Source of the DNA: Atrina japonica
Taxonomy: Eukaryota > Mollusca > Bivalvia > Pterioida > Pinnidae
Length of the DNA stretch: 64,000 nucleotides
Assembly (NCBI GenBank): GCA_030159075.1
Contig: BROG01000299.1
Span: 631,501-695,500, forward strand
Direction: 5' to 3'
In this document: positions 33,386 through 45,400 of the stretch, one piece after another
How the letters are laid out: each line of letters starts with the position of its first letter
Numbering within the stretch: position 1 is the stretch's first letter
Made by a program: the position numbers and the translations under genes
The notes under the pieces: model-generated
Databases searched by the model: none
The model's input: the letters and a program-made list of their open reading frames with translations, nothing else
Told to the model about the DNA's origin: nothing

Positions 33386-35394
33386 AGATGAACTACAAAT
33401 ATAATGCTATTAGTGCTCCTGTGCTTGCACTGATTTTAAGAAAAAAAATACACTTCAACACTCAATATATAAGGCAATCAATTGCATACAAACAACTCTA
33501 AAAATATATGTTTTTTGGAAACGCAGTTCTTCCAAATAAAGCCATTCCTTAAGATTTTAAGTCCTATATTACAACTTTAGCAAATATTGTCATATGCAAT
33601 TGATAAAAAGATCCATATCAAATATGTCATTTTTTTTATCTCTGATTGAGGGAAATCGTGCATTTATAGATTTTCTATACGGATCATCTTATATGGAAAC
33701 GTTCGAAATATATACTCGAAAAAGGGCACTAAATATGAAGAAGAAATTTACCTATCCCAAGACTGAGATAATAAACAATAATAAAATTGATCTTTAGAAG
33801 ATTAATTAAACTGAACACCACTATTAGTGAGGGATGGCAAAATCCAAACCAATGTGAATAGTCAGCCCGTAATGGACAAACGCAATTTAGTGCACAAAGA
33901 TCGAAATTTCGCCATTCTTTTCCTCAAAGTTGTGTTTGAATGTTTTTCTCTCACATTGAAACAATATAAAATAGCGGCTGTATCCATCTTTGTTTACCAA
34001 CAGAATGGGTTGTCTCACCCTAAAGAGTGAGACGACATTTGTCCCGACATCTACAGACATGGGAGAAGAGTAAAGGAACGCTGTCATTCTTTCCTAAATC
34101 ATATAGAACCACATTTAAAAAAAAAAAATTGTGAAGCCATTTCTTATCGTAATTGAATAAAATTGTTACCATTAGACGGAAGATGTTTCAAAGTTTCATT
34201 GATTAACTGGGTGTAATTTCTAATTTTTAATTTCAAGCATTTGGCAATTCAAACAGAAAGTAAAAAATTAGAAATCACAATTGTACTAACCAATATAGGG
34301 AGTTTTCATCACAAAACTTCAACTTTCTGTTTGAATAGATAAATATTTTAATTTCTAATTTAGAGATTAAAAATAAATATATATAATGAAACTAGATTTA
34401 ATGCCTTGTTTAACAATGAAAATTTTATTTAAATGCCGTCAGAAATGGCTTTGCAATATATGTTCGAAAATATATGGTTTTATATGAAATTTATTGTAAA
34501 AATGATAACGTTCCATTACTTTCGTCCCATGTCCATAATTTAACAGACATATCGGTCTCAAGTGAGGGAAAAGCAGACCTTAAAACATGAAACAAGTGAA
34601 AAAAAATATTTTAAATAAAATCACCGAGTTGAGAATTAAAAACAATATATTGTTACTAAATAATGAAGTGTATTCAATACCTTGTGCATAAAAATGTTTG
34701 ATTAAGGCAATACTCGTGTTTCCACACTTTAAAGTAAAAAAATGTTTATCAATTAGATAAAGTTTTCAAAAACTATATCAATAATATATAATCTCTCATC
34801 AGAGAGGAATACAAAATGTTTCTTTTTTCTCGCTGATGTTATTGGAAGTAAATCTTGCAATTTTTTTTACAAATAAACGATGTATACAAAATAAATGACG
34901 GAAAAGTCTTGTAATGTGTACTAATATTCTAATTCTAATATTATAGTGACCAATTATCAAAACTATTATATATCAGAAATTGATCTAGTTGGACAACCAT
35001 TGAAAATAACATAAGTAAACAGATGAAATCACACAAAAATATACAGTTCCAACCACCAATTATTATTACGTCATCTACAATAAATCGATGGCACACAGTA
35101 GTTATAAATGGCAAACCAAAAACAAAAAAAACGCCAACAAATATAAACCTTTTAAACATAGTGTCAATTGTATTTGTGGGAAAGTGTACTATGATGCCAT
35201 ACACATTGTAGGTGTTCAATTAAATTTTCCGTAAAATAATAACAGCAATTTTAAAACTGCCAATTTTAAGGAGTTAAACTGTATTAAATTTTTTTACATT
35301 TTTTTTACATTTTTGTTTTACATTTTTTTTACATTTTAACATATCCATGGAAATATATTACAGAAAATACAAAGGACATATCAGAAAAAGGCCT

Positions 35395-35950
35395 TAAGTC
35401 TTTGACTTAATCTTACAACTATATTTATAACTTATGACCATTTTACAGAGAATTACGGCCTGTTCTGCCACTGATTTACAATCAAGTCAGATCCTGTCCT
35501 TAAAGGGACATTAGCTGTGTTAACCCAAAAATATTTCGATTTTTGTCTACTGCTTGTACTTAATGTACAAGTAAGGGCTATGCGCAAACATAAAAACTTA
35601 TATTCCTATATATGTTGTGAAAATAAGGTCAGGTCCAGTGTGGTATTCATATACATAAGTTATGTTGAGTTAATCAATTGCAACATAAAAAGTTCCAAAC
35701 TGGGTTTCTCAGGCAATTTAAAAAAAAATACATAGAAATTTTATTTTACCTGTGTATATATCTTTTTATTATTGTATATTAATCTAAGTACTAAGAAAGG
35801 AAATACTCTTTTTGGATATAAAACACGGCTAATGCCCCTTTAATCTTACAACTATATTTATATCTTGTGACTATTTTACAAGGAATTTTGACCTGTCCTG
35901 CGACTCACTTGACCACCAAATCAGATCCTGTCTTTAAGAAAACCCACAGG
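35395..35950. mobile_element. 344-bp TTAA-ended MITE between ~105-bp direct repeats
   Basis: TTAAAGGGACATTAGCTGTG at 35500 mirrors the end AACACGGCTAATGCCCCTTT ending at 35842 (22-bp ends, three mismatches). Outside it, TTAATCTTACAACTATATTT...TCAGATCCTGTC is present on both sides (35405-35499 and 35840-35937). The flanks are far too long for a target duplication, so the element sits within, or helped make, a local tandem duplication. Confidence 0.65.
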
Positions 35951-36964
35951 CAGTCAGTTAACCTAGGTTACTGGTGTAAGCGCCACAACTCATCTTTGTA
36001 AATATAGCAAGAGTTAAGCATTCTTAGTTATTAATATCTTATTTGATAATTTGCAAGAATGACTTAAAGTGTTGTGATGATAAAACAAAAAAGTCACGAT
36101 ATATGGTCAATTTAGGACTTAAAGACTTTATCAAACTGTTCAACTGTTTGTTGCTGTTCGTATGTTGCAGAAAACTCCACTTCAGGCACAGATGATTGTT
36201 TTCGTTGAAAAGTACAGGCAAGACTAAGTCCGTGAGTTTTATTCAGCCCCCACTTCGCACGTTTCACGTTGCGAGTACAGATATACAATGACGACCATTA
36301 TAACTAATCCACCTTTTATACCTGCTGTGGGGACTTGATTATTATATATTTTGTGAGAATTGCTTGGGAAACTTAGTTCTGCAATTACTCACATGCAATT
36401 GATTAATCCAACCTTACTATTTGTATATGCATAGCACACGTACTGGACCTGATATTATTTTCACAAAATCAGGTACATCAGGTACAAATAGTAATAGTAG
36501 ACAGAATTGAAATAATTTAGGGGATATATATAATATAACAGATAATACCCCTTTCAGATTTATCAATACTGTGAATGTAGCAAATATTAACACTGAAAGG
36601 TATTTCTCCTTTACAATATCACATTATATATGAACATACATGAGTTCAACATGTTCTCAGAAAATCCTGTTATGGTTTTACCTTTAGACTTATATGACCA
36701 TGACCTTCAACAAACGTTGCCTCCGTATTTTAGGAATAACTGCAGGGAATTACAAATGATTTAATGTCAAATATTTCCGCCGATACAGTCAACAAGTCCT
36801 CATCCAGAGACATATGTTCAATAAAAACAAAGAATAAAGATTTATTCAGTCAATTGCCAGGGAGCAAATATGTTGAAAAACCGTTTTGTTTATTTAGTCT
36901 CAGTATGATAGGGTACAAATCAATAACTGAATACATGCATTTCATATTATCATCTTTTCTAATC

Positions 36965-37337
36965 TCAAAGGGGCATAAGCTGTTTGTTTTTTTTACCAAA
37001 AACTAATTTCAGTTCGTTTTTAAATTTACTACTTGTACTTAATGTACAATAACAAATAAGAGCTACACACTGGCATAAAAAAATCTTATATTCCTATATA
37101 TTTTGTGACAATAAAGTCGAGTTCAGTTTGGTATTCATATACAAATATATAAATAGTAAAGTTGAGTTAATCAATTACAAGTGACCTGGGTTTTTCAAGC
37201 AAGTTTTACAAAATATATAGGGTGTTAAAGAATGTTTAGGGCTGTGTATATCTCTGTCTTGTTATTGTATATCAATCTAATTGGTTAAAAGGAAAAACAA
37301 AATTTGAAAAAAAAACCCACAGCTAATGCTACTTTAA
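36965..37337. mobile_element. Second copy of the TTAA-ended MITE
   Basis: Starts CAAAGGGGCATAAGCTGTTT and ends CCACAGCTAATGCTACTTTA. The interior (CTTGTACTTAATGTACAATA, TCTTATATTCCTATATATTT, GTTGAGTTAATCAATTACAA) is collinear with 35500-35843. Between the two copies (35951-36964) I see only AT-rich sequence. Confidence 0.6.
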
Positions 37338-39318
37338 TCATGGAATAATGCAAAAGATGACTTTCCATAAATCGGTAAATTTAAACAGTTTGTCCTGTTG
37401 TGGGTGTGTGCTACCTGTACCAGTGAACCGAATCATCATTACACATTTTGTATCATTATTGATGAATGAGCTTGCAAAACAAACTAAGCTCAGCTGAACA
37501 GGTACGTTCGATGACAATAGGTTTTGATCACATCAAAAGAAAACAAAATATTAATAACTAATTGAAGGCAATTAATAAAACATTGTTGATAAAAAAAAAA
37601 ACCTCTTGCTATATCATCATGTCAAACATTCAAAACTTGGAATGGTATAAAATTATTTCATTTTATCCAAAAAAAAAACTATCCTAAAAATATTTTTTTT
37701 TATAAAAAATGAATTTTTTGTAAAAATTAAATTTTGACTTTACCTTAAGATAAGTAGAAGAACCTGACATTAAATTTCAAATATTGAAAAGTACACTGTC
37801 AGAATTATAGAGTGTATTATTTTAAATACCGCAAAAGTTTCATCTTCAGTATTAACGTGCACACTCCTGGACTATGACAATAGACCATGCTATTTGTATT
37901 GATTTGGAAGAATCTAAATGTGACCTCAGAGGGGGAATGGGTTGAATGAGCAACTGAGCTTTGGCATAAAACAAAATGAAAAATGTGATATTTATGATCA
38001 TTATAAGTTAAAGTGACACTGATTAGACACAAAATATCACAAGATATGAATGGCTTTCATAGGGATCAACAATGTATTACATTATTACGTCATAGTTGCT
38101 TAGTGATTGTGTATATAACCTTGAGAGGGACCAGGATCGATCCTGGATTGTTAAAAAAGTAAATAGTGATAAAAGACTTTACCAAATTCTGATATTTCTG
38201 TCAGTTTACAGGTCAAAATTCGCATATAAATGCTTTTAGTAGAAGCATTTCTATGTGCAAAGTTTGAACTAAATAAATGGTTATATTTACAAGATGAAGT
38301 GAAAACAAAATATGTATCAATTACTGATTAAACTAATCACCGTAAGAACAACTCGGTCCAGATGTGAAATTTGAGAAATAAGAAACGTTTCTCAGTAACC
38401 ATTAATTTTAGTTTGCTGTAGATCAAGATTTTGTAAAAATTAAAAAATCTTGTTATATCATGCCAAAGAATTTTTGTCTATATTTACATGAATAAATTTG
38501 AGAAATGTGATTTAAAAAAAAAAACGTTTCATATGACTTTCATGTCCATCAAGGTCAAATTATGCATACAAGTCAAATTTAAAACAAAACAATGTTAATA
38601 CATTTTACATGCATTTCAAAATGGTAAATCATTTATATGAAGTCCATAAATGTCTTAATATGTATACAGCTCCATGAGAAAATTGAGAAATATTAGACAT
38701 TTGACACGGTTTTCCTATTGATCAAGATTAAAAATTTGTGTCAAAAAGACACTCGGACATTATTCATATAATTCCATTAATATTAAATAAATGTGCAATA
38801 TTTCAAAAGATATTCAATGAATTAGTGTAGGCCTACATTTTGACAGAGAAGGGTTTTATGATATGCCGTTGAAGTAACAATTAACATGAACAATATCTGA
38901 CTGGGCAGATGAGATTGCAATTAAACAAGTGATTACTATGCATATTTAGAGGGCCTTTGTGAGATAGTGCCTCCACTCTTTGTTACAATATAATAACTTG
39001 AGTGAAAACTTGTACATATAACTAAATGACCATGTCCTGTAATAAAAAACAATCTTTTTGTAATACTAAAGAAGTTCAAGACAGGTGTGTGATCCAAAAA
39101 ACCCAGAGTTGTTGTTAGCATATTTAGGCTGACTGATTGTCAAATCGTTGAAAATTACATGAATAATGACAAACAACTAGAACAAAAAACAAGGAAACAA
39201 AATGAGGGATTTCATCCCCAAAGTTTTAACAAACATATAAAGTTCACAAAATGTAAAGAAAGCAACCCTCAAAATAACACATAAAGCAATATGCAAATCA
39301 GTAAAAGGAACAAACTAA
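37338..39318. other. AT-rich region downstream of the TRANK1-like stop
   Basis: No open frame with recognisable protein similarity, no large repeat and few microsatellites, unlike the rest of the window. It may be 3' UTR of the minus-strand gene. I see no firm polyadenylation signal close to 39319. Confidence 0.3.
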
Positions 39319-39480
39319 TTACTTATTTTTCCCTTTCATTTTCTTAGTTTGCTTTTTTCTCGTTTTGGGCTCTGTAACCACATCTTCTATATCATCCAAT
39401 TCATCCTCCAAGTCTTCTTGTTCTGTGGGATATCCTCCAGATAATTTGGGTGATGGTTCTTTTTTATTTTTCTCCATTCT
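39319..39480 (-). CDS. TRANK1: TRANK1-like last coding exon
   Basis: 53 codons plus TAA (39319-39321). Acidic ELDDIEDVV stretch followed by a Lys/Arg-rich end (TRKKQTKKMKGKNK), like the acidic-then-basic C-terminus of vertebrate TRANK1. Acceptor ATTCTTTCAG on the minus strand; phase 0. Confidence 0.85.
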   Translation of the reverse strand, partial: RMEKNKKEPSPKLSGGYPTEQEDLEDELDDIEDVVTEPKTRKKQTKKMKGKNK

Positions 39481-42400
39481 CTGAAAGAATATTTTTACAT
39501 CAGAAATTTCTTCTTTCTTATACATGTTACAGTCAAAATGTCACAAACGCTTTTATTTTTTTCTCACTCAACATTTCAAGGATACCATCTTTGATAAAAT
39601 GATAAAGAAATACATCCTTGACACAAAAGGTCCTGAAAAATTTGGACACACGAAAATTAGACTGGCCTTTGACCTATTGTCCGAAAAACAACAAAAATGA
39701 AGAGATACCTTTGAGCACTGAAACTAGCAAATCAATGAAATGTGATATTAAATCTTACTTAACTGTTATCTTACTTTGCAATAAGTAGACAGGTCTGGAC
39801 CATGACTTGTGATCCTGATAATGAAATCATCAATTTGAATTTTGATCAATGCTTTACGCCACACTGAACAATTTTCAGTTATATGGTGGTGGAGAGAACC
39901 CGGTAACAATGTACCCAGGATGAAACAACCTGCCTGGAACGGTTATATGATAATTCATCACATCAAAAGCAGCTGTAGCTATGAGGTCTACTGGCATTTT
40001 AATGATATCTACATCCTTATTATAACTACACATGTACGTGAAGAGTGAAGCTAATTTACTCTTTGTAACGTTGTTGCTATTAATCAAAAAAAGGTCAAGT
40101 CACTGCTTTTTAGTTCTCAATTGGTGATACTCACATTGCAGCAATCACAATATTTTGAATATATCTCCTTGCTTACAAAAATGCATTTTGAGAATACTGA
40201 TAAATCAATTCATATCCCATACCGGAGAACCATTGTGAAGTGAATGATTTTCAATTAATAAAACAACCATAACCAAATCTTTCATCAAAATCATTAACGA
40301 CCAGACTGACAGATACAGACTAAACCTAAAGTCCCTCCCTTGTTTCACCAATTGAGAACTAAAAAGCAGTGACTTTACCTTCTCTTTTTCTTTGTTTGTT
40401 TATTGTTGTTTAACATCCCAAGAATGTTTCACTCATATCGAGATGTCACCAAATGCTGGTGAAGGGCTTGAAATTGTGGCCAATGCTCGGCACTTACGGC
40501 CATTGAGCAGTGAGGTTTCTTTAAAGTGCCGACACCTACTGTGACACAGGACCTCGGTTTTTACTGTCTCATCCGAAGGACAGGAAACCAACCTGCAGCC
40601 GGATGGACTCAATCTCACGACCACACAATCCAGGCTGGCTCACCTTCTCTTTAAAAACATGGAAACATGCGATATAAACTCAACTGAGTAACCAAAGACA
40701 AACCAATATGCAGTCATTTATTGAGAAATGTTAGCGTTATAGACCATGTAGAGGAAATGAGTCAGTAGCAAGAAAAATATAGACTTTGTTTTACAGGTAA
40801 TTTTCCAATATGTGATTCCTTATCTGAATCACTTGATAAACATTATATAAAAGCCATGTCATTTTAGACAAGAAACCGCTAAAGGCGGTATGGCCAGATT
40901 GCGGGGTCTTGACAGAAATTGAAAACAAGTATGAAGTCTGTACTGCCTTCCATTGCCAAGAATTTACTTGAAACCGAAATTTATATCCACCCCATTACTA
41001 CTTTGATCCACTACCAAAATTCAAATCCACATAATTCAAATGCAATTGTCAAAGGTAACCTAAGGGCCAAGTATGAAGTCTGTACCTCTATCCATTGACG
41101 ACAACCATTACTTCTTTCATTGACCCTCAAAATTTAAACCCACATACTTCATTTGCACTTGTCAGAGGTAACCTACAGGCTAAGATGTAAGTTTGTACCT
41201 CTATCCAGTACCAAGAATTTGCTTCATCTTGAAATTTTAACCAAAATGTTGATCCCCACCCCCATTGCTACGTGGATCCACCCCCAATATTCAAACCCAC
41301 ATATTTCAATAGCACTTGTCACATGTAACCTACAGGCCAAGTATGAAGATTGTACCTCTTTCAACCAAAATGTTTATTCCCAACCCTATTACTACTTTGA
41401 TCCACCCTCCAAAATTCATACTCACATAATTCAATCGCACTTTTCACAGGTAACCTACAGTTTGAGATCTGTACCTCTATCCATTACCGGGACTTTGCTT
41501 CAACCAAAATGTTGATCACTACCCCCATTACTTTACTACTATGATCCACCCACCAAAATTTAAAAACAGGTTGTGATGGATAGTTCTCATCAAGGTCAAT
41601 CCAGTGGTGAAGTTTCAAGGAGACACATCTATGGTTTTCCAACAATGGACCTAAATCAAGAACTAAACTAAATCGTTGATGCTGTCCACCCCCCATTTAT
41701 ACTTAAATCCACCTCCAAAATTCAACAAAAAAATACATAGTTTAATTGTTTTAAACTACTATTTTCAAGTTATAATGAAATATAAAAAAATACCCCATAG
41801 GTTCCTATAGTAAATATGTAAACCCAGTCTCCAATCCTCATAACTTCTTTGATCCACCTTCCAAATTAACAAAAAAAACCAAAGGTTGTGATGGATAGTT
41901 CTCCACAAGGTCTATCTACATGTTAAGTTTCAAAGAGATATCATTTATTTTCTTCCCACTATGGACCTAAACCAAACTATTGATGCAGACAGACTTTGCC
42001 ATTTCATAAGCCGGATTATATTTCAAGTACAATCTGGCCAAAAATGGCATTATTTATAAGACAAAGGACTGAAGTTATTTTTAAAGCATCCATCTGATGT
42101 AGTTCATCTACTTAGCAGACACTGATTGATCATAAGTTAAATTTTTCTGAGGATTCTTTAGGTTTGGAGGATTCATAGAATTTTTCATGTCGAGTGTTAG
42201 CATTGTAAATGCGACCATATCATAAGGAAATGGAAGAAGAAGACATGAACTCGAGTCTTACCTGTTCCGTATTTTTGGCCACTTCCTCTACCTCTTTCTT
42301 CAACTGATGGTAGAGACCAACCATTTCATTGCATTTCTGCACAAGTTCACCACTGTTTAACCAGTCTTTCTCATCAATGATATGCTTGATCTCATCATTA

Positions 42401-45400
42401 ACTTCAATTCTCAGCCTTAGTACCTTCTCAATATCAAATGCTGCATTTGGATAACTGCTATTAGCTTCTGCTGTGCACAACTTATATCTATCAATAAATT
42501 GAGACACAAGCTCCAAGTTCTCATAAATCTCTTGTTTGTAGATTTTCTTGAACATTTGACAATGAGCTTGTTTCTCTTTATGTTCAGTGCTGCTTTCATG
42601 CTTTTCCCTTAAACTGACCTTAACATGTAGTGTCCCTTTCTCAGAGACAGGTTCTTGAAGGTTGGGTCTGGTTATATACTGAACATCAGGATTGGTTATC
42701 AGTTGTGCAAATGGGTTATCACACAGTTGTTGTGGACTGAGAATTCTAGGACTTGGTACAACTGTTGGTGTAGGAAATCCAGGATACTGAGAAGATTGCT
42801 GTTCAGAAGCACTGGTATCTGTAACAGTTTCTTCATGGGATTGTTGTAAAGATGCTACCATATGGCTTTCAGTTAATTTATTATCCCTTTTCTCATCAAA
42901 TCGTTCTCCACATATGCCACACCCAGTATCATCGACAACCACTATCTGAAAAATCTGCATTTGGCGTTGCTGTTTTGCTCGAAGTAATTCCTCCTCAACT
43001 AATGATTTCAGAATTTCACATCTGGTTAGCAAAATTTTTCTTCTGATGCAGTTGGTGATTATTCTGGCAGCTTTGTTTTCTTGGTCTTTCTGCTTAAGGT
43101 TCTTTTCTTGCTCAAGCTTTTTCAATTGCTCCTCCATTGTTATATGAAGATCTTCATCCTCAAGTTCAATATCCTCTTCCCTTGCAGGTTCCTCTAACAT
43201 TTCTGCAGTATGGGGACTTGTGATAATGTCTTTACTTCTAGGATCATAAAATTCCTCTTTTAATTTGTTTGGCTTTAGTCGTTCATACCTTAGTCCTGAC
43301 CTTCTTGCTTGGAAGTCCCAGAAACAGAAATATAGTTCCTCGTCTTCTCTTTGTTTCAGTAAAGTCTGCAAAGCATGTCCTATTTCTAACAATCCATTTG
43401 CTGACTGGATGGACGTCACGGCTTTGGCCAACCTTGGTGGGAAGCTCTCACTCACTTTAATATTGCAAAGTTCTTTGATAAGTTTAGTTTCTGTGTCTGG
43501 CAAAATGCTTTTGCCCATGTTACAGAGAAACACCATACAGAGAACCAAGAGTCTTTCTGCAACCCCAAAATTCTCGTCTTTCATCTGACCACCATTTGTT
43601 TTAAATAGGTGACGTATCAAATTCAGTTTGATTTCATTTCCACACAAAATAGCAATGATTCGACGAAGTCGTTCCTGGAACAAAGTACTTTTAATTCTCC
43701 AAGGTTCATATCGATGGACAGCTTCAAACATTGGAACACCTTGTTTATGTACATAACTAGCATCCACTAGATGTACAGCAGAAATATATGACTCTGGTAA
43801 AACAAAAAAGAAACTACAGTCTCTCTGAACTTTTGCTGATAAAGTCATTCCAACTACGGTGAAATATTCCAACCAGAAGAAAAACTGTCCATAGTCTGGG
43901 AGCAAGGATGTCTTGTTTCTATCCCCAAGCATCACTACAAATTTTGTAAATTTGATAAGAGCTTCTTGTGGGTTACAATTCATTCCAGACAGATAATCGT
44001 AGGCATCATAAAACCGCCTGGAAATGCATTCATGATATACCACTTTTTCTCTTTGCTTCTCGTCAAATTGTATTTCTGCTATAAATCCCAATTTCTGTAT
44101 TTGGTTTCTCACTAATTCTGGGTCATGGTGGTCTTTTTCTACACCTTCTTTGACCTCTTTTTCAAAACGTAACATTACAGATTTAGGGTCCTGATCCCCT
44201 AACTGTAAATCAACCAACTGAAACAAGAATCTCAACTTGACAAATACATTGGTACTCTGTTCTAAGTTCTCTTTCTTCATGTGGTCATACTCCTTGTAAA
44301 GATAACGGGTTAACTGCCTTTTAAAAACTCTGCGTTTCCTATCTCGGAGGTAAATCTTCAATTCATTTGCTACTATTGGTGTTTTGGAGATAATGCTCAA
44401 GTGTCGATGGCGTGGCATCAAGTCTTGCAAGAAAGCCTTACAGCACTTGTATTGTGCAACTTCTGGGATGAATTTCCCGAACTGCAGTTCCTGTTTAAAT
44501 TTTGCTGATGCAACTTTACGAACATTGTCTACACCTTCCTGCACGTTTGCCTCTAGTTCTATCATGAGCATGTCTAGGTCGATCAGTTTCCAAATCTTCT
44601 CATATGTGTACTTCTCATGAAGATGAGGACACCGCTTTATATCAGCATCTTGTCTGCCCAGGTTATCATCCTCACCCTCTTGTGAATTCTCATCCAGACT
44701 GCTTTCATCTATTTGAGTGTCTTCTGTATCAACACAAGTGTTGTCTTCTGCCAAGCTGCACTTCCTTCCAAATTCATAATCTGGACATTGACTGTATTCG
44801 TTGTGTAACTCCCACATGGTTTCACTAATACGCTTGTACCATTCCACTCCCCTTCCTACCAAAAATTTGAATACTTCTAAGATGGCTTCAGTTTGGTTTA
44901 TTTTCTGGAAAAAATCTTTTTTGTTTATATCTGACAGCGGATATTGCAATATGTCAAGAGCCCTTGGTCTCATTTGGGGATAAAAAACAAGATTATTTTG
45001 ACCCTCTGCTGCCATGAATCCATAAAACCTCAATATTCTTTCCAATCGCATTTGATCTTTTTGGTTCGCTTGATAAACCAACACCTCCAGAATACTGAAC
45101 AAATTCCCCATTCCAATGATAACCTGTTCCATGTTCTTCTGGTTTTTCAAATCTGAATTGTGTGTCATCCAGTGCATACACTCCAGCATTCCGACTTCGT
45201 TCTTGAGTGGTTTAACTCTTTGGAATGCTCCAAAGGTTTTGTTTATATATTCCCTCTTTCCAGTCAGTTGTCCTCTCAGCAAAAATGCCTCTCCAGCCTC
45301 GTCTTTGTTACCGTGGTCATGGAAAAAGTAAAAGACTTGGTCTAGTGTTTTGCATACCTCATCTAAGTCAAATTGGCTAGTAGCTCTGTCATGTAGATAT

